A stretch of DNA of 21,897 nt from Dorea sp. CAG:317 (GCA_000433535.1 FR892648.1:13560-35456); one strand, 5' to 3'; numbered from the stretch's first letter, positions 1 to 9,092 are shown. Program-made: numbers and translations. The notes: a model not told the origin generated them from the letters alone.

Positions 1-539
1 CCAGCCACTCTTGTTTTACTGGCTAGTCCGATCAATTCATCTAGTGTAACGTTTGGAGCTCTATGATCTGAAATTGCCAATTTCACACCGAGAACTTTTT
101 CAATAAATACAATGTCCTTATCTGCTTCTCCGGTAATCGTCGGACTAGGATATCCATAAGCTCCCGTTATCATATAAGCGCTGACACCTTCTTCATTCAG
201 TGCCATTACTTTTGCGTATAAATTTTCTATGCTTCTTGTAATCCCATCTGTTCCAAGGAGCCCTACAACGGTTGTAATTCCTCCTTCGATCATCTCAGAT
301 AATTGAAGCTCCGGAGTACGAGTATGGAAACTTCCTTCTCCTCCGCCTCCCGTTACATGCACATGCTGATCAATCAGCCCAGGTATCACATATTTTCCCT
401 GAGCATCGATCACTTCACAATACTCCGGTACTTCTGTTATTTGATCTGCAATATATTCAATCTTCTCATTGCATATCAATAAATCTTTTTTTCCAAGATA
501 CTTCGGCGCATATATCTCTCCATTTTTAATCAGTTTCAT
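1..539 (-). CDS. iadA: Beta-aspartyl (isoaspartyl) dipeptidase, 3' end cut off by window
   Basis: I translated the minus strand from the ATG at 539-537. It reads MKLIKNGEIYAPKYLGKKDL and stays open to the window edge, about 180 residues. The amidohydrolase metal-binding motif is visible as IDQHVHVTGGGGEG near residues 58-71, which is typical of IadA, a zinc metalloenzyme that hydrolyses beta-aspartyl dipeptides arising from protein damage and degradation. Later catalytic residues lie outside the window. The start codon lies inside the end of gyrA (14 bp overlap with its stop), and an AGAGGAAG ribosome binding site sits within the gyrA coding sequence. Translation is therefore probably coupled to gyrA, and iadA may be the last gene of the dnaA-gyrA transcript. 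Other amidohydrolases such as dihydroorotase share the HxH motif, but the GGGGEG context favours IadA. Confidence 0.85.
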   Translation of the reverse strand, partial: MKLIKNGEIYAPKYLGKKDLLICNEKIEYIADQITEVPEYCEVIDAQGKYVIPGLIDQHVHVTGGGGEGSFHTRTPELQLSEMIEGGITTVVGLLGTDGITRSIENLYAKVMALNEEGVSAYMITGAYGYPSPTITGEADKDIVFIEKVLGVKLAISDHRAPNVTLDELIGLASKTRVA

Positions 540-2997
540 TTTGGTCTTCCTCTTCATCGCCTTTTCTTACTTTTGCGATGCTGGCTACAATATCGCCTTC
601 TTTTAAATTAATCAGTTTCACACCGGAAGTAATTCTTCCAAGAACAGAGATTCCTTCACATTTCATACGAATGATAATTCCCTCTGTATTGATGATCATA
701 ATCTCATCATCTTCATTGACTGCTTTAACACCTACAACATTACCGGTCTTTTCAGTGATCTTATAACATTTCACACCTTTACCGCCACGGTTCTGTCGAG
801 TAAATTCAATCATATCCGTACGTTTTCCCATACCCTTCTCAGATACGATGAGAAGTTCACTTCCCTGTGAGTCAAGCTGCATTCCGATTACTTCGTCCCG
901 ATCAGAGAGATTCATTCCACGCACTCCCATAGAAGTTCTTCCTGTAGAACGTACATCTTTTTCGCTAAACCGGATACACTGACCATATTTTGTCACCATA
1001 AGGATATCCTGTTCATTATTTGTATATTTTACCTCGATCAATTCGTCTTCTTCCCGAAGTGTGATAGCTGCCAATCCTGTTTTTCTTACATTTGCATACT
1101 CTTTGATCGGAGTTTTCTTTACAAGACCTTTCTTGGTTGCCATGAAGAGATATTCACCATCACGATATTCATCAATCGGAATTACTGCACTGATCTTCTC
1201 ACCCGGCATTAATTGAAGAAGATTGATAATCGCTGTTCCTCTGGAAGTACGACTTGCCTCCGGAATTTCATAACCTTTCAACCTATATACACGTCCTGTA
1301 TTTGTAAAGAACATAATATAGTGATGGCTGTGAGTCATAAACAACTCTTCTACATAGTCTTCTTCCAGAGTCTGCATACCTTTGATTCCTTTACCTCCAC
1401 GGTTCTGCGCCTTGAAAGTATCATTTGACATACGCTTGATATAGCCAAGCTTCGTCATTGTAATTACAACTTCTTCCTTCGGGATCAGATCTTCCATAGA
1501 AATATCAAATTCATCAAATCCGATAGAGGTTCTTCTCTCATCTCCGTATTTATCGCGAATCACAATAATTTCTTCTCTGATCACTTCAAGAAGTAATTTT
1601 CTGTCTGCAAGAATAGCTTTCAATCTGCTGATCTGCTCCATCAGTTCTTTATATTCTGCTTCCAGCTTTTCTCTTTCCAGACCGGTAAGAGCACGCAGAC
1701 GCATATCCACAATTGCCTGTGCCTGCACTTCAGATAATCCAAATCTTTCGATTAATTCTGCTTTTGCTATCTGAACAGTCTGAGATCCTCTTATAATCTT
1801 AATTACTTCGTCAATGTTATCAAGAGCAATTAATAATCCTTCTAAAATATGAGCACGCTCTTCTGCTTTATTTAATTCATACTGGGTACGGCGTGTCACA
1901 ACTTCTTCCTGATGCTTCAAGTAATGATGCAACATCTCAAGAAGATTCATGACTTTAGGCTCATTATTTACAAGCGCTAACATAATAACACCGAATGTAT
2001 CCTGAAGCTGTGTATGCTTAAATAACTGATTCAGGATTACATTTGCATTGACATCTCTTCGAAGTTCAATAACAACTCTCATTCCTTCACGGCTTGACTG
2101 ATCACTTAGATCTGTGATTCCATCAATTCGTTTATCTCTTACCATCTCAGCAATTTTCTCGATCAGACGGGCTTTATTTACCATATAAGGAAGTTCAGTA
2201 ACAATGATTCTGCTCTTTCCGTTAGGCATTGTCTCAATATTTGTCACTGCACGAACACGGATTTTTCCTCTTCCTGTACGATAAGCTTCCTCAATTCCTC
2301 TTGTTCCGAGAATTGTGCCGCCTGTTGGAAAATCAGGACCTTTTACGATTTCTAATATCTCTTCTATCGTTGTCTCTTCTTTATCTGCAATCTGATCATC
2401 AATAATCTTGACAACTGCATTGATAATTTCCTTCAAATTGTGAGGCGGTATATTCGTTGCCATACCAACAGCGATACCGGAAGTTCCATTTACGAGAAGA
2501 TTCGGAAATCTCGCCGGAAGTACAACCGGCTCTTTTTCAGTCTCATCAAAGTTAGGTGCAAAATCAACTGTATTTTTGTTGATATCTGCAGTTAATTCCA
2601 TAGAAATCTTACTTAATCTTGCCTCTGTATAACGCATGGCGGCAGCGCCGTCACCATCCACAGAACCAAAGTTTCCATGGCCGTCTACAAGCGGGTATCT
2701 GGTAGACCACTCTTGGGCCATATTTACCAACGCGCCATAGATTGAACTGTCACTGTGAGGATGATATTTACCCATTGTATCACCGACAATACGGGCGCAT
2801 TTTCTGTGCGGCTTATCCGGTCCATTATTTAATTCAATCATGGAATAAAGGATTCTTCTCTGAACCGGTTTTAATCCATCTCTTACATCCGGAAGTGCAC
2901 GAGAAGCAATAACACTCATCGCATAATCAATGTAGGAGGTTTCCATCGTTTTTTTCAGATCCACTTCGTGGACTTTATCGAAAATATTATCTTCCAT
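526..2997 (-). CDS. gyrA: DNA gyrase subunit A
   Basis: GyrA (823 aa) is the DNA-cleaving subunit of the A2B2 gyrase that introduces negative supercoils. The catalytic tyrosine is Y123 in RYTEARL. The C-terminal DNA-wrapping domain carries a GyrA-box-like QNRGGKG at residues 531-537 and a second copy at 735-741. These, with gyrB immediately upstream, favour GyrA over ParC. The quinolone-resistance region near residues 79-88 reads HPHSDSSIYG. The usually invariant glycine of HPHGD (E. coli G81) is serine 82 (codon AGT, 2752-2754). The position equivalent to E. coli D87 is glycine 88, while the S83 equivalent (S84) is intact. The ribosome binding site AGGAGG overlaps the gyrB stop, with a 13 bp gap, indicating one operon. 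Confidence 0.97.
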   Translation of the reverse strand: MEDNIFDKVHEVDLKKTMETSYIDYAMSVIASRALPDVRDGLKPVQRRILYSMIELNNGPDKPHRKCARIVGDTMGKYHPHSDSSIYGALVNMAQEWSTRYPLVDGHGNFGSVDGDGAAAMRYTEARLSKISMELTADINKNTVDFAPNFDETEKEPVVLPARFPNLLVNGTSGIAVGMATNIPPHNLKEIINAVVKIIDDQIADKEETTIEEILEIVKGPDFPTGGTILGTRGIEEAYRTGRGKIRVRAVTNIETMPNGKSRIIVTELPYMVNKARLIEKIAEMVRDKRIDGITDLSDQSSREGMRVVIELRRDVNANVILNQLFKHTQLQDTFGVIMLALVNNEPKVMNLLEMLHHYLKHQEEVVTRRTQYELNKAEERAHILEGLLIALDNIDEVIKIIRGSQTVQIAKAELIERFGLSEVQAQAIVDMRLRALTGLEREKLEAEYKELMEQISRLKAILADRKLLLEVIREEIIVIRDKYGDERRTSIGFDEFDISMEDLIPKEEVVITMTKLGYIKRMSNDTFKAQNRGGKGIKGMQTLEEDYVEELFMTHSHHYIMFFTNTGRVYRLKGYEIPEASRTSRGTAIINLLQLMPGEKISAVIPIDEYRDGEYLFMATKKGLVKKTPIKEYANVRKTGLAAITLREEDELIEVKYTNNEQDILMVTKYGQCIRFSEKDVRSTGRTSMGVRGMNLSDRDEVIGMQLDSQGSELLIVSEKGMGKRTDMIEFTRQNRGGKGVKCYKITEKTGNVVGVKAVNEDDEIMIINTEGIIIRMKCEGISVLGRITSGVKLINLKEGDIVASIAKVRKGDEEEDQNETD

Positions 2998-3010
2998 TAT
3001 GTTTTACCTC

Positions 3011-4942
3011 CTATACGTCTAAGTTCTTTACATATTTTGCATTTTCTTCAATGAATTCTCGTCTTGGCTCTACTTTATCCCCCATTAAGGTCGTAAATGT
3101 AAGATCTAATTCACTTGTTGTCTCTTCATCCATCGTAACTCTTAATAAAATTCTGTGTTCCGGGTCCATTGTTGTCTCCCAGAGCTGTTCTGCATCCATC
3201 TCTCCAAGACCTTTATAACGCTGAATCTTATTATTTCCGTCACGTCCGACTTCCTGCAAAATGCTGTCCAGTTCTTCATCACTGTATGCATACCATACTT
3301 TTTTGTTCTTTTCCAGCTTGTACAGAGGCGGCTGTGCCAAATAAACATACCCTTCTTTAATAAGATCCGGCATAAACCTATATAAAAATGTAAGAAGAAG
3401 CGTACTGATATGAGCACCGTCCACATCCGCATCTGTCATAATGATAATCTTATGATAACGAAGTTTGGAGATGTCAAAATCATCATGGATTCCCGTTCCG
3501 AATGCCGTGATCATTGCTTTGATCTCTGCATTGCTGTAAATCTTATCAAGCCTTGCTTTTTCTACATTTAAGATTTTACCACGAAGTGGAAGAATTGCCT
3601 GTGTGGCTCTGTCTCTTGCTGTCTTTGCAGAACCTCCGGCAGAATCCCCCTCTACGATATAGATTTCACAGTTTTTCGGATCTTTGTCAGAACAATCTGC
3701 AAGTTTACCTGGAAGAGACATGCCCTCAAGAGCAGATTTTCTTCTTGTAAGATCTCTTGCCTTTCTTGCGGCTTCTCTTGCACGCTGAGCCATCACAGAT
3801 TTTTCCACTGTCATTTTCGCAATAGTCGGATTCTGTTCCAGATAAATCTCAAGCTGCTTACTTACAACATTGTCAACAGCTCCTCTTGCTTCACTGTTTC
3901 CAAGCTTTTGTTTTGTCTGACCTTCAAACTGAGGATCTTCAATTTTTACACTGATAATCGCAGTAAGACCTTCTCTGATATCTTCACCTGATAGATTCGG
4001 CTCACTGTCTTTTAATAGTTTATTCTTTCTTGCGTAATCATTAAATGTCTTTGTCAACGCATTACGAAATCCTACAATATGGGTTCCGCCTTCCGGAGTT
4101 GTAATATTATTTACAAATCCATACGTATTATCACTGTAAGAATCATTGTGCTGCATCGCTACTTCTACTTCCACGTTATTTACATTACCTTCACAGTAGA
4201 TAATATCTTCATACAGCGGAGTTTTGCTTTTATTTAAATATGCTACAAACTCTTTGATACCGCCTTCATAGTGGAATGTCTTTTCTACAGCTTCTTCTTC
4301 TCTTTCGTCTCGAAGAACAATCTTTAATCCAGCTGTCAAAAATGCCATTTCTCTAAAGCGCTGTTTTAAAATATCATACTCAAAAACAGTTTCTTCAAAA
4401 ATTGTATCATCCGGCAAGAATGTTACTTTTGTTCCTGTCTTCTCAGGATCACATTCTCCGACAACTTTTAATTTGTAAATTGTTTTTCCACGCTCATAAC
4501 GCTGTCTGTATATTTTTCCCTCATTATAGATTTCAACCTCAAGCCAGTTAGAAAGAGCATTTACTACCGATGCTCCAACTCCATGAAGACCGCCGGACAC
4601 CTTATAGCCCCCGCCGCCAAATTTTCCGCCGGCATGAAGAATGGTAAATACAACTTCAACTGCCGGAAGACCAGCTTTATGATTGATACCTACCGGTATT
4701 CCACGTCCATTATCTACAACCGTAATGGAATTGTCTTTATTAATACTTACGAAGATTGTATCACAGAATCCTGCCAGTGCTTCATCCACCGCATTATCCA
4801 CAATCTCATATACCAGATGGTGAAGTCCGCGTGAGGACGTACTACCTATATACATACCCGGGCGCTTTCTAACAGCTTCAAGCCCTTCCAGTATTTGGAT
4901 TTCGTCTGCACCATACTCGTGCTGTACTTTTTCTGTACTCAT
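3011..4942 (-). CDS. gyrB: DNA gyrase subunit B
   Basis: GyrB (643 aa) is the ATPase subunit of gyrase. The N-terminal GHKL ATP-binding domain shows YEIVDNAVDEA (residues 45-55; E46 is the expected catalytic base), VVDNGRGIP (75-83) and GGLHGVG (117-123). The QTK loop is at 342-344. The TOPRIM metal-binding domain shows EGDSAGGSAK (431-440), PLRGKILNVEKAR (452-464) and DADVDGAH (504-511). The length fits the short Gram-positive form, without the long insertion of E. coli GyrB (804 aa). The start is supported by AGGAGG seven bases upstream. It lies 10 bp after recF and 13 bp before gyrA, in the standard Firmicute order. Confidence 0.97.
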   Translation of the reverse strand: MSTEKVQHEYGADEIQILEGLEAVRKRPGMYIGSTSSRGLHHLVYEIVDNAVDEALAGFCDTIFVSINKDNSITVVDNGRGIPVGINHKAGLPAVEVVFTILHAGGKFGGGGYKVSGGLHGVGASVVNALSNWLEVEIYNEGKIYRQRYERGKTIYKLKVVGECDPEKTGTKVTFLPDDTIFEETVFEYDILKQRFREMAFLTAGLKIVLRDEREEEAVEKTFHYEGGIKEFVAYLNKSKTPLYEDIIYCEGNVNNVEVEVAMQHNDSYSDNTYGFVNNITTPEGGTHIVGFRNALTKTFNDYARKNKLLKDSEPNLSGEDIREGLTAIISVKIEDPQFEGQTKQKLGNSEARGAVDNVVSKQLEIYLEQNPTIAKMTVEKSVMAQRAREAARKARDLTRRKSALEGMSLPGKLADCSDKDPKNCEIYIVEGDSAGGSAKTARDRATQAILPLRGKILNVEKARLDKIYSNAEIKAMITAFGTGIHDDFDISKLRYHKIIIMTDADVDGAHISTLLLTFLYRFMPDLIKEGYVYLAQPPLYKLEKNKKVWYAYSDEELDSILQEVGRDGNNKIQRYKGLGEMDAEQLWETTMDPEHRILLRVTMDEETTSELDLTFTTLMGDKVEPRREFIEENAKYVKNLDV

Positions 4943-4952
4943 TCTAATCCTC

Positions 4953-6038
4953 CTAATTTTCTTTCGTTACCTGCCCATTCTGGACATGGAACACTTTATT
5001 TATAGAAAAACGATGATTTACAAACTCGTCCACACCTGTACAGGTAATGAGTGTCTGTATATCATGTATACTATCTAATAGATAGTTTTGCCTGTGTTTA
5101 TCAAGTTCAGACAACACATCGTCAAGCAATAAAACGGGTGTGTCGTGAATCGATTGTTTCACAAGCTCTATTTCAGATAATTTCAAAGACAGAGCTGCTG
5201 TACGCTGCTGTCCCTGCGATCCGTATTTTCTGATATCTATATCACTGACAAGAAAAGCAATATCATCTCTGTGAGGACCTACAGATGTACTCTTAATCCT
5301 CAGATCCTTTTCTTTATTTTTCAACAAAGCCTGTTCAAATGATAATGCTCCATTGCTTGGTTCATAGACGATTTTTATATCTTCTCTGTTTCCAGTTAAC
5401 TTTTTATGTATATTAGAAATTATTTTATTTATTTTTTCTATGAACTTTTGTCTGCGCTCTATAATCTTATTTCCATACTGAATCAACTGTATATCCCAGA
5501 TATCCAGAGTTTCTAAAGCACCTTTATTATAATCAATTTCTTTTAACAAGTGATTTCTTTGATTTACAATACGATTATAGTTAGACAAGTTATTCAAATA
5601 TACTTTATCAAGCTGTGACAGCTCAAGATCTATGAACCTTCTTCTCTCTCCGGGACCATTTTTGATAATGTTAAGATCCTCCGGAGAGAAAAAGACAATA
5701 TTTATAATACCAAATAACTCACTGGCTTTCCGAATAGGAATCTTGTTGATCGCAATTCCCTTGGGACTGTTCTTTTTAAGATGCATATCAATCTGATACT
5801 TGATACCGTTTTTTTCAACGATTGTTTCGATATGAGATTCATTTGCTCCAAACTGAATCATATCTTTATCTTTCGTTCCCCGGTGAGACTTCGTTGTACC
5901 AGACAGATACACAGCTTCTAAAATATTTGTCTTTCCCTGAGCATTATCACCATAGAAAATATTTGTAGATTTGTCAAACCCAAGAGACAATAATTCGTAA
6001 TTCCTAAAATTCTTTAATTTCAAAGATTCAATCTTCAA
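4953..6038 (-). CDS. recF: DNA replication and repair protein RecF
   Basis: RecF (361 aa) is an SMC-like ATPase that works with RecO and RecR to load RecA on gapped DNA at stalled forks. The sequence shows Walker A GDNAQGKTN (residues 30-38), the ABC-type signature GSQGQQRT (273-280), Walker B PVLLLDD (301-307) and the D-loop SELD (310-313). The start overlaps the 3' end of the upstream yaaA gene by 11 bp, so the two are probably translationally coupled. The gene sits in the conserved dnaN-yaaA-recF-gyrB order. Confidence 0.95.
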   Translation of the reverse strand: MKIESLKLKNFRNYELLSLGFDKSTNIFYGDNAQGKTNILEAVYLSGTTKSHRGTKDKDMIQFGANESHIETIVEKNGIKYQIDMHLKKNSPKGIAINKIPIRKASELFGIINIVFFSPEDLNIIKNGPGERRRFIDLELSQLDKVYLNNLSNYNRIVNQRNHLLKEIDYNKGALETLDIWDIQLIQYGNKIIERRQKFIEKINKIISNIHKKLTGNREDIKIVYEPSNGALSFEQALLKNKEKDLRIKSTSVGPHRDDIAFLVSDIDIRKYGSQGQQRTAALSLKLSEIELVKQSIHDTPVLLLDDVLSELDKHRQNYLLDSIHDIQTLITCTGVDEFVNHRFSINKVFHVQNGQVTKEN

Positions 6039-6237
6039 TTTTTATCTCTTCTCCATCAAATACTACCTGATCGCCGGCATATAATTTTCTTCCGCGGCGT
6101 GTGTCAACTTCTCCGTTGACCATGACAAGCCCTTCCTGAATGACCTCTTTTGCTTCCACACCTGACTCTACAAGTCCTGCCGCTTTTAAAGCCTGTCCAA
6201 GTTTAATAAATTCTTCTCTTAATTTGATGATCTCCAT
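6028..6237 (-). CDS. yaaA: S4-domain RNA-binding protein YaaA/RlbA family
   Basis: This 69-residue protein is essentially one S4 RNA-binding domain. The motif LGQALKAAGLVESGVEAKEV followed by GLVMVNGEVDTRRGRKLYAGD is characteristic of the small S4 proteins encoded between dnaN and recF in Firmicutes. Members have been linked to ribosome assembly, but that role cannot be read from the sequence. An AAGGAG ribosome binding site overlaps the dnaN stop. The gap to dnaN is 14 bp, and the 3' end overlaps recF by 11 bp. It is clearly a member of the replication operon. Confidence 0.9.
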   Translation of the reverse strand: MEIIKLREEFIKLGQALKAAGLVESGVEAKEVIQEGLVMVNGEVDTRRGRKLYAGDQVVFDGEEIKIED

Positions 6238-6251
6238 AAATGATTTTCTCC

Positions 6252-7361
6252 TTAAATTGCAGCATTAAAATTAACCGGAAGAATGAGATAAATATAGCTT
6301 TCCTTATCATCTTTGATAAAACACGGTGCTTTTGCATTCATAAGATACAAAGTTACCTCTTCTTCATCAATCACACGAAGTGCATCGATCAAAAACTTAG
6401 GATTAAATCCAATCAACAGATCTTTTCCTTCTTTGTTGATCACAATTTCTTCGTTCATAGAACCAATCTGTGATTTAATCTTTAACTCCATCACTTCATC
6501 ACCAATGTTGATGATAATTGGTTTTTTATCTCCTTCCTTCACAAGAAGTGTTGCACGATCAATACAGCTTAACAATTCTTTTTTGTTAATTTTCACTTTT
6601 GTGTCATAATCGCTGGACAGCATCTGATCAATCTTGAAATATTCTCCTTCGATCAGTCTTGATACGACAATGGTATTGTCAAATTCAAATACAATATGAT
6701 TATTTGTATAAGATATATAAACCTGACTTTCCAATTCACCGGATAAAATCTTACTTACTTCAATCAATGTCTTACCGGGAACGACTAATTTTTTATCATT
6801 TACCTGATCTTTTAATTCAATCTTACGGATTGAAATACGGTGTCCGTCAAGAGAAACAACTCTTAACATATTATCTTTGATTTCAAATAACTCACCGGTC
6901 ATTAATTTATTGCTTTCTGTATCAGCAATAGAGAAAATAGTCTGTCTGATAACTTCTTTCAACGTAAACTGAGAAATTTCAATGGAATCTTCTTTCTCGA
7001 TCACTGGAAGATAAGAAAATTCTTCTCCCGGTTTTCCGGAAATATCGAATTTTGCTTTCTCACATACAATCGTTGTCTGCAGATTTTCATTTGTTTCAAT
7101 TATAACATCATTGTCAGGAAGCTTTCTTACGATTTCTGAGAATATCTTCGCATCGATCGCGATCATACCTCTTTCAAGAATCTCTCCTTCAATATCTGTC
7201 TGAATACCAAGTTCCATATCGTTTGCTGTCAAACGGATAATATCTGTTGTAGCATCAATAAGAATACATTCAAGAATAGGCATTGTTGTCTTAGATGGAA
7301 CTGCTTTAGATACAATGCTGACTCCCTTTACAAGATTACTTTTCTTACATACGATTTTCAT
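6252..7361 (-). CDS. dnaN: DNA polymerase III beta subunit (sliding clamp)
   Basis: DnaN (369 aa) forms the ring-shaped dimer that tethers the replicative polymerase to DNA and serves as a platform for repair proteins. The N terminus MKIVCKKSNLVKGVSIVSKAVPSKTTMPILECILIDA is the usual clamp opening, and the C terminus YIYLILPVNFNA has the usual closing strand. The length agrees with three repeats of about 120 residues. An AAAGGAG ribosome binding site lies about 10 bases before the ATG. The 271 bp upstream gap carries the origin DnaA boxes. It is the second gene of the dnaA operon. Confidence 0.97.
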   Translation of the reverse strand: MKIVCKKSNLVKGVSIVSKAVPSKTTMPILECILIDATTDIIRLTANDMELGIQTDIEGEILERGMIAIDAKIFSEIVRKLPDNDVIIETNENLQTTIVCEKAKFDISGKPGEEFSYLPVIEKEDSIEISQFTLKEVIRQTIFSIADTESNKLMTGELFEIKDNMLRVVSLDGHRISIRKIELKDQVNDKKLVVPGKTLIEVSKILSGELESQVYISYTNNHIVFEFDNTIVVSRLIEGEYFKIDQMLSSDYDTKVKINKKELLSCIDRATLLVKEGDKKPIIINIGDEVMELKIKSQIGSMNEEIVINKEGKDLLIGFNPKFLIDALRVIDEEEVTLYLMNAKAPCFIKDDKESYIYLILPVNFNAAI

Positions 7362-7389
7362 TGTGTAAAACTCCTTTCAGGCCAAGGCT

Positions 7390-7413
7390 ATGTATATTAT
7401 ATATAAATAATTT
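7390..7413. other. AT-rich candidate DNA unwinding element
   Basis: This tract is almost entirely A and T and lies between the DnaA boxes and dnaN. It is preceded on the minus strand by a box (TTTTCCACA), GCCCC and A-rich triplets. Position and composition fit the duplex-unwinding element of a Firmicute origin. The same bases contain TATAAT on the minus strand, so a dnaN promoter could also lie here, but I see no good -35 partner. Confidence 0.55.
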
Positions 7414-7578
7414 CCGTCTTCTTCTTATTAGGGGCTGTGGAAAAGAGGAAAACCCGTTCAAGCCCTTTATTTATCACGGTTTGCGACTTTGAAAAACATG
7501 TGGAATCTAAAAAAAATCACTGTGGATGATGTTGGGAAAACTTTGGATTGTCCAAGAGTCGAAAAAAATCGAATTCAG

Positions 7579-7632
7579 TTATCAACAGCTTATCCCAAAT
7601 TTATCCACATATTATCCCACAAATTATTCACA
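7579..7632 (+). repeat. DnaA-box cluster with 11-12 bp periodicity
   Basis: Five TTATNNACA-like 9-mers in the same orientation begin at 7579, 7590, 7601, 7612 and 7624, a spacing of 11, 11, 11 and 12 bp. The central one is a perfect TTATCCACA; the others differ by one or two bases. This spacing places the boxes on roughly the same helix face, suggesting cooperative DnaA loading. It abuts the dnaA stop codon at 7633. Confidence 0.85.
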
Positions 7633-9027
7633 TTATGCCGGATTGATTTTTTTCTTTATAATATTGATTGTATTGGCAAGAGTCTCGTCTTTCTTCATTT
7701 CGGACTCTATTTTCTCAATACCGTATTTTACAGTGGAATGATCTTTGCCTCCAAGGATAATGCCGATTGTTTTAAGAGAATTCTCTTTTTCAATCATATT
7801 TCTCATAAGATACATAGCTACCTGTCTTGGATTGGCTATATCGGCATTCCGTTTATTACTCTTTAAATCGGCAACTGTAATATTATAATGGTCTGCTACA
7901 ATGTCAAGAATCAGCTCCGGTGTTACCTCTCTGTTATTTTTAGAGGAAATAAGATCTTTCAGAGCCTCAGCTGCAAGTGCAATATCAATCGTTCCTTCAT
8001 TATTATTTAATTTATAGAGAGCGATCAATTTATTTAAAGAACTTTCAAGCTCTCGAATATTTGTCTTTATATTAGTAGCAATATATTGAAGCACTTCGTC
8101 CGGAATATTATATTTTTCCAGATGATCAAGTTCAATCTTCTTTTTTAAGATTGCCATTCTTGTCTCATAATCAGGAGAAGAAATATCAGCAATCAGACCC
8201 CATTCGAATCTTGTGCGAAGTCTTGCTTCTAATGTCTCAATGTCCTTTGGTGGTTTATCACTGGAAATAATGATCTGTTTTCCTAAAGTATGAAGATGAT
8301 TAAAGGTATGGAAGAATTCTTCCTGTGTACTTTCTTTACCTATAATAAACTGAATATCATCAATAAGAAGTACATCATTATTTCTATATTTATCCCGGAA
8401 TTTTGACATAGCAGATTCATTACCGCTTGTCTTACCATTTTTTAAAGACTCAATCAATTCATTTGTAAATGTTTCACTTGTTACATAGAGAACTTTCTTC
8501 TTCGGATTATTCTGTAATGTAAAATGTGCAATAGAATGCATCAAGTGTGTTTTACCAAGTCCTACTCCACCATATAAGAACAGAGGATTGTAAGCCTGTC
8601 CCGGTGATTCTGCAACTGCCAGTGATGCGGCATGAGCAAATTTATTATTTCCGCCAACAACAAAAGTGTCAAAAGTATATTTTGGATTCAATCCTGCCTT
8701 TTCAGCTGCAGATTTCGTCCGTTTCTTTTGACTTGCTTCGATTGACATATTCTGAATTTCATTTAATTTTTCATCATCCTCTGAAATAAATACTACTTCG
8801 AATTCTGTGCCGGTAATTTCTGCGATACATACTTTCAATGGAAGAAGATACTTTTTCTCGATATATTCTACGCTTGCATTCATATTTACTAATATAAATA
8901 CAGTATTCTGTATCACTTCATATACTTTTAATGGCTGTATCCATGTAGTAAATGATACATTGGATAATTCATGTTCTACTCGCAGGTGTTCGATAATTTC
9001 AGGCCATTTTTCCTCTACAATGTTCAT
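7633..9027 (-). CDS. dnaA: Chromosomal replication initiator protein DnaA
   Basis: DnaA binds the boxes on both sides of its own gene and opens the origin. Numbering from the upstream ATG at 9033, domain I spans about 1-85 and a short linker follows. The AAA+ domain III has Walker A GGVGLGKT (155-162) and Walker B VLLIDD (221-226). Domain IV carries the DnaA signature GGKDHSTV (428-435). Two in-frame ATGs exist. From the one at 9033 the GGAG ribosome binding site is only 3 bases away; from 9027 it is 9 bases away. I therefore prefer 9027 (464 aa, MNIVEEKWPEII), though a start at 9033 (466 aa) is not excluded. A likely promoter lies at 9064-9092, next to a perfect DnaA box, suggesting autoregulation. 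Confidence 0.96.
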   Translation of the reverse strand: MNIVEEKWPEIIEHLRVEHELSNVSFTTWIQPLKVYEVIQNTVFILVNMNASVEYIEKKYLLPLKVCIAEITGTEFEVVFISEDDEKLNEIQNMSIEASQKKRTKSAAEKAGLNPKYTFDTFVVGGNNKFAHAASLAVAESPGQAYNPLFLYGGVGLGKTHLMHSIAHFTLQNNPKKKVLYVTSETFTNELIESLKNGKTSGNESAMSKFRDKYRNNDVLLIDDIQFIIGKESTQEEFFHTFNHLHTLGKQIIISSDKPPKDIETLEARLRTRFEWGLIADISSPDYETRMAILKKKIELDHLEKYNIPDEVLQYIATNIKTNIRELESSLNKLIALYKLNNNEGTIDIALAAEALKDLISSKNNREVTPELILDIVADHYNITVADLKSNKRNADIANPRQVAMYLMRNMIEKENSLKTIGIILGGKDHSTVKYGIEKIESEMKKDETLANTINIIKKKINPA

Positions 9028-9063
9028 TTTCATAAGCTCCTAATCCTATATATACTCTTTTCT

Positions 9064-9092
9064 ATTTTACATCAAATTGTAAATTTAAGCAA
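9064..9092 (-). promoter_or_regulatory. Candidate dnaA promoter
   Basis: On the minus strand TTGCTT (9092-9087) and TAAAAT (9069-9064) are separated by exactly 17 bp, about 35 bp before the dnaA start. The -35 match is weak (3 of 6). A perfect DnaA box lies 12 bp upstream of it, well placed for autoregulation. Confidence 0.45.

Larger units (their letters stand above)
7362..7632. other. oriC: Probable oriC core (DnaA boxes plus AT-rich unwinding element) between dnaA and dnaN
   Basis: On the plus strand 7579-7632 holds five DnaA-box-like 9-mers: TTATCAACA (7579), TTATCCCAA (7590), consensus TTATCCACA (7601), TTATCCCAC (7612) and TTATTCACA (7624). Inverted box-like sequences follow towards dnaN at 7521 (TGTGGATGA), 7500 (TGTGGAATC) and 7436 (TGTGGAAAA). 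Beyond the last box, on the minus strand, comes GCCCC, then A-rich triplets TAATAAGAAGAAGAC, then an almost pure AT stretch at about 7390-7413. This box, short GC run, triplet and AT-rich order resembles the unwinding half of the bipartite B. subtilis origin, which also lies between dnaA and dnaN. All genes run away from this area, supporting its assignment as chromosome origin. Confidence 0.85.

Noticed and set aside
7489..7866. Plus-strand open frames of 71-125 codons across oriC and the dnaA 3' end
   Set aside because: They read through DnaA boxes and antisense to dnaA, with no ribosome binding site or recognisable domain.
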